A stretch of DNA of 64,000 nucleotides from Opeltia flavorubescens (lineage: Eukaryota; Ascomycota; Lecanoromycetes; Teloschistales; Teloschistaceae): NCBI GenBank assembly GCA_000442125.1, contig KE546976.1, forward strand, positions 868,001-932,000, in the 5' to 3' direction. The position numbers and the translations under genes are program-made. This document shows positions 10,025-21,930 of the stretch, in pieces. Under the pieces are notes generated by a model. The model worked only from the letters and a program-made list of their open reading frames with translations. It made no database searches and was not told where the DNA came from. Position 1 is the stretch's first letter. Each line of letters begins with the position of its first letter.

Positions 10025-13000
10025 TTAATGCCCTTGGCCCACTTGAAGCTCCGGGATATGATCCATCCCTAGTCCATGTATCGACAAGTTCGCCTGGTCT
10101 ATTTCAGCTTCATCACCATCTGATGAAGTACCATTCATGCCGCTAAACATCATCGGACTCCCCGCTCCTTCACCCATTCCATATCTCCTATCTCCTTCCA
10201 TTTCCAAGGGTGCTGACGGTGCTGGCGATGCTGGGCGAGGTTCGGTAGTAGCATTGTATCTTGTAGAATTGCTTTCCATCACCACTCGAGGGCTTGACCC
10301 ATTGGAATGATATTGCCGAGCTCTAGGAGACGTCACTGCCCTCATGTTGATCTCCTCGCAGGGCGGTGGTGGAGGAGGCGGGGTTTCGGACCTCAGCCGC
10401 TTACTTGGAGTCGACTCTACATCATCGTCTCCCTCCCCATTTCTCTCCTCGCTACTTCTTTTACGCTTGAGCCTGTCAATATTGACGAATTGGTCGGCCG
10501 GAGTGATAGGTGTTGCCGAGTTACCAGGGGTCGCCATGTCAGCTTCTAGTCGTTCTCCTTCGTCCTCGGAGAGTGCCATTCTCGGTTCAACGTCGCTTTC
10601 CTCGTCGTTTTTGTCTGCTGCATGTGGAGACATAGCAGGAAGACCTTCCTTTTCCCTCTTTTCCGCTTCCTTCTCGTCTCGCTCCTTCTTCCTTATAACG
10701 GCCTTATCAAAGAATTCTTTTACATGCTTCTTGACATGCCGTTCCTGCGAATGTGAAATCTTGGTTGGATCTTCCACGCGGTGATTCTTATAATCCGACT
10801 CGACTAGCTTTTTGGCGACCTACCCGACCCGTCAGATCATCAATCATTGGACCTATGATGCTCGCTGGAGCATACCTGCTTGCCAAAACGTTTTAGATCA
10901 TCTCTGGGCAATTTCTGCTTATACTTGTCCATCACACTCTTGATATGAGGAAATAACTACACTCCAATCAGAATTTGCCTTTCGGACTAACTAAGAAGCA
11001 CAGGATATTAGAAATGTACCGTGTTCTCATATATTTTCTTCTGTTTCTCCTCCGGATAGTTTCGCCACTTCTCCTTGGTAGCTTTTGGATCCTTCCGGGG
11101 CTCTCTCATTGTTGGTTGTGGAGTAGCTGACGCAGAAGTCTTCTCGCGTAGATTGTTTGCATTCGCATTGGTGATCTCGCTAATGATGTCTTCGAGTGCT
11201 TTATTGCTGGAGGCCGCTTTTTGGGGTGGCGGCGGAGGTACAGCAGGTATCGTTGGTCTTGTCCATGTTGTCGCTCCTCTAGCGTTATAGTAATATGTTC
11301 TCCCATCCTCCGCTTTCGCGATAAACCAGCCATGGGGCAGAGGATTCTCATGTTGTCGAGGAGGCCGGTAGGGGGGTCGTGGACCTGTATAGAAGCCCAT
11401 GGGCCGCTGGGCAGGCATTGCGCGAGGACCTCCGGGTGCTGCTGATGGACCACGAGGGGCGTCAAGAGATCGGGATCGAGACCTGGATTTGGACGGCGAC
11501 CGAGATCTGGAACGACCTTTGCGCTCACCTCTTCCACTCTCCCTTCTGCCAATATTTCCCACAGGGGTGCTGATGTTAGGATCCCGCTTCTTTCGGGGTA
11601 TGCGGTATGCAGTTTCCAGCGTACTCCATTCATTTAGTAATGCAATGGCCTGGGCCTCGACCCGTTCGTCGCCGCAATCTCTTAATGATTCGACAGTACC
11701 TTCAATCTTGGAATCGCTGATCTTGTTGCGAGTTATTCGAGGGAAATGGTCGAGAATATCTAGGATTTGCAGAACAATGTTGAAATCATCCTTGAACAAG
11801 GCCAAAACTGAGCTGAGAATTTGGTATCCATGCATCTTGACGACACGATTACGGACACGCTCGTCGTTGCTGCGTTGAATTCGGCTCAGAAGCTTGACAG
11901 TAATCCATTTCTCTTTACACTGCATGAGGGTGGCCATGACCTTGGTAACCCCGTCCTCGTCAAGGCCTTTTGGTTCAACCTTGTTGACCCATTCTTCATC
12001 CTCTTCGTTGACCTTCTTTTTGCGAGGTTTCTTGGCGACAGCAGTGTCCCAACTATCACCATCATCGATACCGAGAGCCTCAACAGTTGCCTGGGGTAGT
12101 TTGGTGCCACTCTCAGTCTGAGTCTTACCACCAATGAAACCCGTGCAATTTGGCTCACCGCAGTAACACGGCTGTGGATTAGCCCCATAGCGATCGACGT
12201 TGTAGTTAAAGACCAGCTCTTCCCCAGCCTTGATTGATCGTTCGGCAAATATACCCATCCGGAGTTTATCACCAACGACCCATTTATCGACGTAGCAATT
12301 TGGGTTACAAGAGTGATTGCAGAAGCGTCCGAGATTACCTTTCTTTGTAGCATCGACAAATTCACCCTTGTTAAGGGACATGAAGTAGAAATGCTTGATC
12401 TTTTCTTCATCATACTGTTGCATCCGCTTGCGAAATTGGCCTTCCCCAATGACTTCTCCAATATATTCAAAGACAAAATCATTTTCTTGCAGATCAGTAT
12501 CGGCTCGTAGACCATATCCCTTTTTTTCTGTCTTGATCACGGTGACCTTGGCGTATAATTGTTGCTGAAAGCGCTGGTTTTGGCAGTCCGAACCGCATCC
12601 ACAATCGCCAACACATTCCATTTTTGTAGCGCGGTTGATACAGTCGGAATCTTCGCCGCAGGCTGCGTTGACTTGTGTAGATGCATCTGAAAAGGTAGAT
12701 ATTAGCATCAAAACAGAAAAGGTAGAATACTTGGATGGACAGACCCCATTCCTCTGTACATTCGCAATCCATGGCATGATCGGTTGTGCCTATAGCTTTT
12801 GTCGAGTATATGCATCGTGGAATGACCTGAAAGGTGGCTTTCGCCTCATCCGTTTTGCTGGGATGATCATGGAACAATAGTGGGGTTCTGGGGGGAACCT
12901 TCTGAGATGTGCTTCGAGCAAGTTTTGGAGGCTGCCCAAGCTGTTGTTTGAGAGTGATACTACTTGGGATTGATTCTTCGTTTTTCGGTGTAGACACTGT

Positions 13001-13231
13001 GGAAGAGTGCGTGGAGCTACCAGGCTTCTTCGGTGATTGCAGCGAATGCGTCCGACTCATAGTAGAAGATGGAGTGTCGTTACCCATGGTGTTATCCCGC
13101 TTGATATTTCTTGAGAGTATTCTACTTTTCAAGCCAGGGTTATCCTCCTTTTGCAGGTGTAGATCCTTGAGCCCCTCTTCGACGATATTTGGGGTGGATG
13201 ATGTAGAAACCGGCTTTCCGTCGTCGGCCAT
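10025..13231 (-). CDS. SET2: histone H3 lysine-36 methyltransferase Set2
   Basis: Methylates H3K36 co-transcriptionally while bound to RNA polymerase II. Four exons (13231-12745, 12686-11020, 10956-10876, 10819-10025) give 1009 residues; introns are 56-63 nt. Domains in order: disordered Ser/Pro-rich N-terminus; AWS Cys cluster (about 152-205, [14 protein letters not shown]); SET (about 205-325) with [12 protein letters not shown] and FNYNVDRYG; post-[14 protein letters not shown]; an LEDGF/TFIIS-like helical part; RS-rich stretch; WW domain (about 605-635, [19 protein letters not shown]); and the SRI domain that binds the phosphorylated Pol II tail (about 697-800, [20 protein letters not shown]). 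The tail beyond SRI is about 240 residues of charged and Pro-rich sequence. The first splice rejoins the AWS motif. Neighbour SPT4 also acts on elongating Pol II. Confidence 0.96.
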
Positions 13232-15157
13232 AATGGTGGAAGAGAGAGTTGTATGATGTTAAAAGTCCGAGAGTGGGTCGAATTTAATGTTTGGAGTGCC
13301 GTGACTAGCAAAAGTGGAATGAAGTCCCATTCAACAGAAGCATGGCAGAAGAGCCTGAGCGCTTTCCTTATCGCTTATTTAGGCTATCTGGCTTTTCTAT
13401 GTGATTTCAAGATGATCAGATACTTGTGTCGGTGCGATAAAGGGTGTACGGTGCTTTATGCAGGACCTTCGTCGGGAGCCAATTTGGGGTAATGTTTACT
13501 ACGACAGAGATTCTGGGAGGGAGCCAAGGAGTGTGAAGCTGATCTCCCAGTCGATGAAGCATTGGTGAAGAGTGTATGGCTGCACTGCGTCGTCAATGAG
13601 CGGTGGACGAGTAGGGAAGATCGTCGAGTGCCCTTACAGCGGATGGGAAGGTCGAAGATGGACCACCCAAGAAAGCGATCGTGGCCACGGTCAGATCATG
13701 TTCACATGCTCAGCTTCTGCACGAAGTGCACTAGTAACAGATGCTTTTGCAATTTCGAAGCTGCGACTCGCAGCTTTCAAAGTACGAGAGTTATAAATCG
13801 GTAGTTCGCTGAGTTGGAGATGAACACACTTCGGCAAGTCCCGCCCAAAACTCCACTGCTTAAGTCTCCCAGCGACTATCGTACAAAAAGGTAATGAATA
13901 CTAATTCCCTGGAAGGAGCAAGTTTTTAATTGAAAAGTAATCTATACTTACCTGCAGCCAACGGGACAACAGAAAAAGATACCTGATTAGCACGACGTGT
14001 TACCCCTCATGGCTTATGGCGATGGGTACAATAGCTTGAATCTGGTGGAGAACGAATAAGTTTATAAGCAAAGCTTTGATTGACGCGCGATAACAAATGT
14101 CGGGCGGTGAAGGACTTGATGACGGTTCTCGAGTCCGTCGCTGTTACTCAAGGGCACCATCATATCTAGCCTGTAGACGTGGCTCGTCTAGAAAGCATTG
14201 CTTGATGCGGGTATGCCCAAGCAAATGCTATATAGAAGACCAAAATCCCAGGAGTATTCTATAGAGCATCATGACTGTGCGTGCTTATCTGCTCTCTGCC
14301 ATATGACATCCGAAATCAAGGACAACCCAATCCAAGCTTTGAATAGTCATCGGCTGGTACTCGACTGGTGGAGTCTTGCATCCGTAGTGAGAGACTCTGA
14401 TTCGCCGACAGCAGCAGCCAATGCGAAGGCCGAATGGAGGAAAACAGGGGCAATGAGCTGAAAGACTATTCATCGCATAGTCTGGAGTTTGTACGACTGC
14501 CTTGCCGATCTTGCAGATTTCGCCCCCTCCATGACCAAGTTTTTGCGACACGGAGGCTTCGAGAAAGCGCGGAAGGAAAGGAGCTGGAGTAGCAGAGGCT
14601 ATTCGCAGAGGTACGCTTATGGGGCATGGCTGGCGGCGGCAGAGGTTAGGGATTTACCTAGAGAAGCGTAAGTTGGGGCAAGACCATACCCAAAAAAGGC
14701 CGGCGAATGCAGCTTGAGATTGCCCTGGATCTTGTTGCAGCTGCACTCTCGCAGCTTGCTCGACTTTAGGTGCTGGATGGGCTAGCAACAATTTCCCTAC
14801 TTTCCTCACCTTGCGTTGGGATGATACGATACTAAGAGAATTGGGGTCGTCGGCCAATTGCGCCTCTCGCAGCGCCCTTCCTTCTTCTCTCCCTTGATCT
14901 TTTTTCACCCACTTCTTCGTTCCTCTTCTGCCCAGTTCCTAGCCTTCTTTGATCCGCTTCAGTCAGAGCCTGGGGCATGGCCTTTTGACTGTCACACTCT
15001 TTTCTCTTCTTTTCGTTGACGCGTTTTATTTTCTCAGCATTCCATCTGCAGCTACCTGTTCCTTTCCTGTAACCCTGGATTTCTACCTGTCCTGTCCCAG
15101 CCCGCTTGCACTCTTCGTCAAATCTTTCAGATGTTGGTTGATCGATGACTGCGGAAC
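13232..15157. promoter_or_regulatory. long divergent intergenic region, SET2 / AT-hook gene
   Basis: This 1.9-kb region separates two divergent start codons. I find no convincing gene: the frames present are short and lack protein-like composition. The stretch from about 14860 to 15130 is very pyrimidine-rich on the + strand (long CT runs), as is common just upstream of transcription starts in filamentous fungi, and probably marks the promoter and leader of the AT-hook gene. The rest is unexplained. Confidence 0.45.
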
Positions 15158-16401
15158 ATGTCGACCTTCCCGGAACAGCCGTTTGACGAGCGTGAAGAGG
15201 TTGGTCATCTGTCCGGACTGTTCAAGAAAGAACAGCCATGGCCAACCGTGCTTGAGAATATGGACGAAGCTGATGCCCGCTGTCTAGCGTTACATGCTTA
15301 CTGAGATCTTGAAAGACTCTCCAATCCCGCCAGCCACCCTGCTACGGATCATTCAAGGTGAAGGTGTTCGGCCGAGATGGACTGAGATAGCTTTGCCATA
15401 CGGTGCGTGTCCAAAAGTTCACAGGAGGCAGCTACCTGAACGTGATGATTTCATTCACACCCACATCGCTGTGGCACCGGCGACGAAGAATCATCCCGCT
15501 TGTGCTGACCGAGCTTTGAGCAGGACGATCGGTCTCGGCATGTCAGAAGGCTTTTGACAATCTCTACTGCCGTGTTTTCCAGATCCCTATTCAGCCTGTA
15601 GGTCAAGCTCCACAGCCATCTCCGATTGCGAAGCCAAGAAAACGACCTGCCCCTAATACCGAATCCTCCATGGGCGTAAACCGCGAGCTTCAACCACGCA
15701 CTCCGGGTTTCGTGACGGTGAATGAGCCTGTCGAGTCGACAGCTTACCCGCCAGGTCTGGCAGAAAACATTGACCAGCGAAAGAAAAAACGTGGGCGGCC
15801 AAGCAAAGCAGAAGTAGAAGTCAAAGCTGCTGAATACGCAGCAAGAGGCGAGCCGTATCCACCACCTAGGAGGTCAAAGAACCCAAAGCCAGCTGAAGGA
15901 ATAGCTACGATCGGCTCATCAATAACTTTCACGCCCGTCACGATGGGCCCAAGCGGAATAGAGGGAACTCCTTCGAGCAAGAAACGCCCAACAAAGCCTA
16001 AAACGCAGAAGGACGACATGGTTCCCGGACATCCGCCTTCTGCTTCCCCTATCCAGCAGCTCCTCGGCGAATCGAGAGATCCTATTCGAGCACACAGTCC
16101 ACCTTCACAAGTTTCTCAAGCGGTAGCATCAGAGCCCATTGTTACAGGTGCTGGTCTTGCTGCGCAGGATCAGGCTAGGGACGCACCTAAGGAGGAATTC
16201 TTGGAGGGACGAAATGTCATCGGTCCTTACCAACAACAAAGCGCACCCGAAGTNCCAGAAGGCCCTACCAGCCATGAGGAGCCATCTACGGAACAGAGGC
16301 ACGAGGCGGGAAACGAAACAGTGCAAGCCATCACAGCATATCAACCAGCAACAGCCGAGCATGATTCTTCTCAAGTCATGCATGGTCCGGAACAAAAATA
16401 A
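15158..16401 (+). CDS. AT-hook protein with N-terminal Myb/SANT-like helical segment, function unknown
   Basis: Exons 15158-15247, 15288-15402 and 15524-16401 give 360 residues. The N-terminal 100 residues (RYMLTEILKDSPIPPATLL, then PRWTEIALPYGRSVSACQKA) look like the small Myb/SANT-like fold found in many uncharacterised Pezizomycotina proteins, with spaced Trp and Leu residues. A single AT-hook, KKKRGRPSK, lies near residue 150, which would allow minor-groove DNA binding. The remainder is Pro/Ser/Gln-rich and probably disordered. The first intron is only 40 nt and is chosen because it joins WPT to RYMLTEI; the second is 121 nt and joins LPYG to RSVSACQ. One N (16254) falls within a GTN codon, which is Val whatever the base. 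A nuclear DNA-binding role is inference. Confidence 0.7.
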
Positions 16402-17055
16402 TTTTATGGCCTGAACAGCGATGGAGATACGGATTCGATGAGATTTGACGATTCGATGACGCATATCTTAACGTGGCGGTACCAGTCCTATAATCTTCAG
16501 CATACGAAAAGCGGTTCTCCTTGGTATATTTGTATAACGATTCACGGGCATAGGTGGACTTCTGATTATCGACGCTCTGATGACGTACGACGTCAGTATG
16601 CCATGCATCATATATTAATCTTTCCTTTTGTTTGGAGCTACATGTCTCCGATGTACCACCAAAGATAGCGGCCCTGCATTAGATGGATTTTGATTGGAAC
16701 ACATAGCTATGGACAGTCTTGGGTCTGCAACCATCTGTGTATGATTGTCAAGAAAGTATAACGCATTGTATCAAATTTATGAGCTTCCCTCAGGCCTCAT
16801 CATTTTTGATCTCACTATCATCATAAATCCCCACGACGGAAATGCCAGACTAGAAACCACATCCCTAAGAGTTTAGACGCGATCTATTTCATCTCAGTAC
16901 TGCATACTAAGCAAATCTCGAATTGGAAAAAAGGTCCAATTGAAGGCAGCGGCTTGGGNATATAAGGAAATCATCATAATTCAAACGCCAGCTGGATGTC
17001 TGTGAATGTGACTTATCACTCTGACAATCTATGCTGTTGAACGATACATAAAAAC
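16402..17055. other. convergent intergenic region
   Basis: About 650 bases between the stop codons of the AT-hook gene and SPT4, somewhat AT-rich, with one ambiguous base at 16959. I see nothing beyond expected 3' untranslated sequence. Confidence 0.45.
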
Positions 17056-17576
17056 TTAAGCATCGTCGTCATGAACAGTACCATCTCGCCTATCCACAAG
17101 TTAGATCCGTAAGTATGGGAGACAACATTTATCACAACTCACGGGACATATCTGCCTCCAGCATCTTCAATGCTTTGCACAATTTCTTCAGGCAGCTGTA
17201 AGGAAAATCAGCCATCATCCCATGTTATCACATTCGTCAAGAATCAAGAGTCGTATCTCAGGCGTAGGTACAGGGTATTGAAATAGGGCAGGCCAGGACG
17301 TACCTGACCCACTACCTTTACCGCGTATACACCCGGAACGCAACCGTCAAGCCGTTGCCATCTGGCGACCCAGGACTTTGATGGATCCGCGAGCGTAATC
17401 AAACCCTCGAAGACCTGTGAGGTGCACTCTTGGACTGAATCAGGGTGATTCTGAAGACCGAGAAAAGACTCGCAGTTGGGGCAACCTTCACGGATAAAGC
17501 GTTGCTGGACTTGAACTATTGAACACACCATACAAGCGCGTAGATGCCGCTGTTGAGAACCCGGTACATAACTCAT
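17056..17576 (-). CDS. SPT4: transcription elongation factor Spt4
   Basis: Small zinc-finger partner of Spt5 (DSIF), which keeps RNA polymerase II processive. Exons 17576-17304, 17195-17143 and 17089-17056 give 119 residues, the usual length. The four zinc-binding cysteines are visible as [10 protein letters not shown] and [10 protein letters not shown]. The Spt5-contact segment is [17 protein letters not shown], followed by [20 protein letters not shown]. The C-terminus [20 protein letters not shown] is recovered only by splicing two introns of 108 and 53 nt. The ATG at 17576 sits just before QQRHLRACM as in other fungi. It is divergent from PPT1 with 306 bases between start codons. Confidence 0.96.
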
Positions 17577-17882
17577 ATCTACCAGACTATATCGTGTCCA
17601 GCCGAGTTGAAAGTTGCTGTGCGTCTAACGTTTACGGCGACCATAACGAGTCAGGACTGACTGAAGATCTAGGGATGGTGCACCTTGTAGGGCTTAGCTT
17701 CAACGATGCTAGATGTATCCAATCGGCAGATAAGATGCCGATTGCACTGGGTCACTTCGATGCCTCCTTGACTTTCTCAGAGCTCCGGAAAAATAATATT
17801 TGACACCAACATCTTGATTCTTCGAATCCACCATCTTTTGTGATACGGACACATCTGAGCTCGGGTAAATCCCGTATATATC
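17577..17882. promoter_or_regulatory. divergent promoter region, SPT4 / PPT1
   Basis: These 306 bases must serve both genes. An inverted repeat, AGTCAG-GA-CTGACT (17649-17662), lies about 75 bases from the SPT4 start. Its meaning is unknown. Confidence 0.45.
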
Positions 17883-19538
17883 ATGGGGAAAACGGAAGAG
17901 GCCAATGCATTTAAGCTGAAAGGCAATCAGGCGTTCGGACAACATGATTGGTTGAATGCCGTCGAATTCTATACAAAAGCTATTGAAGCCAACGACAAAG
18001 ATCCATCGTTCTACTGTAACAGGGCGCAGGTAGCAATGTCTTATCCAATCTTTTGGATTCTATGCTGTTCTGCTCACTACATTGAAGGCGAATATAAAAC
18101 TCGAATCATACGGCTACGCGATTGCGGATGCTTCAAAAGCCATTGAGCTGGATGGCTCTTATGTAAAGGTCAGTGACTTATCCTTTCGTGCTGTATCCTC
18201 GTCGTATTTCCGAAGGATCTGTTGACGGTCTTTCTAGGCTTTCTGGAGACGGGCAATCGCGAACACTGCAGTGCTCAACTCCCGTGAAGCTTTGAAAGAC
18301 TTCAAGGTCGTTGTCCGAAAGGAACCAAAGAATGCAGATGCAAAGATCAAACTAGCGGAGTGCGAGAAGATTGTTAAACGAGTAGAGTTCCTCAGAGCAA
18401 TTGAAGTTGGCGACCCGCCGTCAGCTTTCGAGGGCTTAGACGTGGACTCTATTTCAGTCGAGTCCAACTACGATGGCGCAAAATTAGGCAAGGAAATGAC
18501 CTCAGAGTTCATCGGCGATATGATCGACCGATTCAAGAACGGTAAAAAGATCCACAAAAAGTACGTTTACCAAATTATTGCCGCGGTAAAAAAGATTGTC
18601 TATGACGAACCGACGATGGTCGAAATGGAGGTCCCGAACGGGCATCAATTGACTGTGTGCGGCGATACACACGGCCAATACTTTGACCTCCTCGAGATCT
18701 TTAGACTCAATGGCTTCCCTTCTGACTCGCATTATTACCTTTTCAATGGTGACTTCGTAGATCGAGGCTCCTGGTCCACGGAGATCATACTCCTTCTATA
18801 CGCTTACAAATGGCTGCGACCGAAGGCCTTCTTCCTCAACCGAGGCAACCACGAGACCGACGACATGAACCGCGTTTACGGTTTTGAAGGGGAGTGTAAA
18901 GCCAAATACAATGAGCGGGTGTTCAAATTGTTTTCCGAGTCATTCTCTGCACTACCGCTCGCAACATTGATTGGGAAGAAATACCTCACACTCCACGGCG
19001 GACTGTTTTCCGACGATAAGACCACCCTGGACGATGTACGAAAGCTTGATAGGCATAAGCAACGGCAACCCGGTCAGCAAGGCTTGATGATGGAGATGCT
19101 TTGGACCGATCCTCAACCAACACCCGGGAGAGGACCGAGCAAGCGAGGCGTGGGTTTGCAATTCGGTCCTGACGTTACTAAGAAATTCTGTGAAAACAAC
19201 GGGCTGGACGCAGTGATCCGCAGCCACGAGGTCCGGATGGAAGGATATGAGGTCGAACATGACGGACGTTGCATTACAGGTGAGCATCATGCTCGATTGG
19301 AGTGGGCGTTATTAATCTCTTGGTAGTCTTTTCCGCGCCCAAATACTGCGACAGCACAGAGAACAAAGGAGCATATATCAACATAGGTCCCAACTATAAG
19401 CTGGAGTACCACAAATTCGACGCTGTTCCTCATCCTGATATAAAACCCATGGTAATTTGATCACATACTAAGATTATAAGCAAGATGATTGACATTGAAT
19501 AGGCTTACGCACAGAACTCGCTCATGTCGTTGATGTAG
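17883..19538 (+). CDS. PPT1: serine/threonine protein phosphatase Ppt1 (PP5) with TPR domain
   Basis: PP5-type phosphatase that works with Hsp90. Exons 17883-18029, 18088-18168, 18238-19279, 19327-19451 and 19503-19538 give 476 residues; introns are 47-69 nt. The first 110 residues are three TPR units (for example KLKGNQAFGQHDWLNAVEFY). The catalytic domain has all metal-binding motifs: CGDTHGQ, GDFVDRGSWS, LNRGNHE and LTLHGG, plus RSHEVRMEGYE and VFSAPKYCD. The last exon is only 36 nt and encodes AYAQNSLMSLM, the conserved C-terminal helix. Each intron lies in frame with a clear GT and AG. No unusual residues are seen. Confidence 0.97.
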
Positions 19539-19809
19539 TTATTACGGTTTCGAAGCTTATTTCACGCAGTGTAATCCGATGGCAACGACTTTCAACGCTC
19601 CACCTGCATGTATTTGCAAACATCTTTAGCATCAGCGACACGGAAGACGTTCTGAATAATGAATCTCATACCCTGTACATTACAGCATTGGAAAGGCGCC
19701 TTTGACTTGATCAATCAGACATCAGATGGTAAAGTTTGGTTGTTTTGGTAGTCATTTAGCTTCAGTATACACATGTAAAAGGTGACTGGAGACGTTCTTC
19801 TCGCATTAA

Positions 19810-20217
19810 TCAGCTATCAAAAAGCTCTCTACCATCACCTGCTACCAGGCTCCCAAGCCATTCACTCTTTCCCCTAATCCTCCATGCGACCCCGTCATGG
19901 CCAATCCAGCCGCTCAAAGCAGCCAGAAAAGCGGCGCTGTCGTCCCTCGGCACTCTAACCCAAACGTCTTTGCCTTGAACTTTAAGAAAATCAATGGAGA
20001 TGGCAGTACCTGCTAATCCAAGGAACTGTTGTAATGCAGAGGTAAAATGTGTGCGCGCCGTGAGGATGTCAATTGCAGTCATGGAAGATGCAGACATGAT
20101 ATTAGAAGATGATATAAGGGTAAGATGAAGATATGTCCACGGTAGGTTGCGGATCGTTAGGGTGTGTGTCTGCGGTGTTTGGCCGTCATCTTGGGAAACG
20201 GGTTTAGCATTCGCCAT
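19810..20217 (-). CDS. POP8: RNase P/MRP protein subunit Pop8
   Basis: Small protein of the RNase P and RNase MRP ribonucleoproteins, which process pre-tRNA and pre-rRNA. It is a single exon of 135 residues. The core shows LTIRNLPWTYLHLTLI and LTARTHFTSALQQFLGLAG, then AISIDFLKVQGKDVWVRVPR and ALSGWIGHDG, all matching the Pop8/Rpp14-like pattern. The ATG at 20217 (MANAKPVSQ) is the first in frame; the frame extends upstream without another ATG. It is divergent from ESS2 with 321 bases between starts. The product is short, so identity rests on the conserved core. Confidence 0.87.
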   Translation of the reverse strand: MANAKPVSQDDGQTPQTHTLTIRNLPWTYLHLTLISSSNIMSASSMTAIDILTARTHFTSALQQFLGLAGTAISIDFLKVQGKDVWVRVPRDDSAAFLAALSGWIGHDGVAWRIRGKSEWLGSLVAGDGRELFDS

Positions 20218-20538
20218 CCAGCTTCTGATCAATCTCAGCTGTGAAAGAGCAGAAAATTATGTGAGTATGTTCCACCATATGCCTCGAATCAGAGAGGCGC
20301 ACCCTATCGTGAAGTTCCTCTCGTCAACTTGAAATGGTTAAGAGGTTGCATGACAGGGCTTAAATCTAATCTAATCGATTAGTCCTTCATCGGATGGACC
20401 GAGCAGCCGAACGACCGAAATAGTTCAAGTTTACTTTCAGACGAAATTTATGACCGTCCACCAGCCAGCTGCATGAGTGGTTTTCAAGCTTTGCTTGGAA
20501 CTCGATGCGAAGAACACCTTCAAGTGAACGTCACCATC
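20218..20538. promoter_or_regulatory. divergent promoter region, POP8 / ESS2
   Basis: About 320 bases between the chosen start codons. If the ESS2 ATG at 20473 is used the region shrinks to 255 bases. No named motif recognised. Confidence 0.4.
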
Positions 20539-21930
20539 ATGACGTCTAAAATGACATCCCATGCCTTGGTAAAGCGCTCGATCGATTCGACCCTCATGCC
20601 TCCTCCTCCCCGGCCAAAGCGAATCAAGCGCCCCGCGAAAGTTCTGGACGAGGATACCTATACTAATGCTCTCTCCCATATCATAGCGAGAGATTTCTTC
20701 CCCGGCTTGATTGAGACGGAGTCACAGCAAGAGTATCTCAATGCGCTCGATTCAAAGGACCATGAATGGATTGCTGCAGCTGGCAAAAGGCTAACAGAGG
20801 TCATGACCCCTGGACCTGATGGCCGAAGGTTTAAAGGAAGACGAGGCACAAGTATGACGCCTATGAGCGGATTGTATGGTCTCGGAAGTGAGACACCACA
20901 AGCCTGGCAAGGAGATACGCCCTTGTCCACCGGGTCTACGAAGGATCCAAATATCGATGAGAAAACGCCGGCCGTGGACACCAACATGTCTCTCAGTGCG
21001 TTCCAGTCTAAATACACAAGTGAAGACAACGAGTCCTTCTACAAGCTACTCGATAAACAGAACGTCAAGCGGTCCGAGAAACACGCCTGGATGTGGGCCG
21101 GGAATAAAATCCCAGCAGCACGGCAGATAGCGTACCGCAAACGTGAGGAGCAAAAGCTCTTGAAAGCAAGAGAAAGACCTAGTACAGTCGAAGTCGATGG
21201 CAAGGAGATTGCACTTATTCGTCCTGATGACGAAGACACTCGTCAAGCTATGCCAGACAGCTGGAAATCCTCGACACCGGACAATAGTTTTATGTTTGCC
21301 CCATCCTCCATTGAAGACTCCCTACAAACAGTAGCCCAGAATGCGGAAGAAACATCAAGAGCGCCACCTAAAGTAGTCATCTACGACAACACTCGCCTGC
21401 CTGCCTCATCCAACTCTGCCACTGATTCTGAAGAGATACCGCCCTCACCTTCACTATCGGCAGTCCAAGACGCTATAGCCGGTCGACCGCGCCCCACTGC
21501 TTCAGAAGCAGCATTCGGAGGCGGCAGAACAGCCACTCCCCGTGTGAATGGCTACGCATTCGTCGACAGCGAAGAACCATCTTCGCCTCCGCGATCCCAA
21601 CCATCTTCCCATTCTCTTCTCGGCAGTGGCGATAAAACCCCCAATCCTTTCAATATCAAGGAAAGGAGCAAACGAGAGGACTTACATCACAGAATGGTTG
21701 ATAAAGTGGCGAGGGGGAAGAGGGTGAAAAGCCAAGCTGAGAGCCTCAAGACGCCGGTGCCGAGATTCATGAGTAGTCCGCGAGTCGCAAGGGGTGGATT
21801 GACGCCAGCGGGGCAGAAGTTATTGGGGAAGTTCGGCGTCAATGGCGGTGCAAGGACACCGGGTCTATGGGAACCAGATAAGAAGCAGAAGGCGAATCAT
21901 TTGAGGGAGGGATGGACGCCGAAGGACTAA
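20539..21930 (+). CDS. nuclear protein Ess2 (Es2/DGCR14 family, spliceosome-associated)
   Basis: Es2/DGCR14 proteins associate with late spliceosomes; the S. pombe homologue is Bis1. It is a single exon, 463 residues from the ATG at 20539. The N-terminal signature is PPPPRPKRIKRPAKVLDEDT followed by YTNALSHIIARDFFPGL. Typical features follow: SLSAFQSKYTSEDNESF, a KHAWMWAG-type segment, and a C-terminal basic region with RTPGLWEP. A further in-frame ATG at 20473 would add 22 residues, but 20539 has A at -3 and agrees better with other fungal starts. Much of the middle is Ser/Pro-rich and probably disordered. Confidence 0.92.
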   Translation: MTSKMTSHALVKRSIDSTLMPPPPRPKRIKRPAKVLDEDTYTNALSHIIARDFFPGLIETESQQEYLNALDSKDHEWIAAAGKRLTEVMTPGPDGRRFKGRRGTSMTPMSGLYGLGSETPQAWQGDTPLSTGSTKDPNIDEKTPAVDTNMSLSAFQSKYTSEDNESFYKLLDKQNVKRSEKHAWMWAGNKIPAARQIAYRKREEQKLLKARERPSTVEVDGKEIALIRPDDEDTRQAMPDSWKSSTPDNSFMFAPSSIEDSLQTVAQNAEETSRAPPKVVIYDNTRLPASSNSATDSEEIPPSPSLSAVQDAIAGRPRPTASEAAFGGGRTATPRVNGYAFVDSEEPSSPPRSQPSSHSLLGSGDKTPNPFNIKERSKREDLHHRMVDKVARGKRVKSQAESLKTPVPRFMSSPRVARGGLTPAGQKLLGKFGVNGGARTPGLWEPDKKQKANHLREGWTPKD

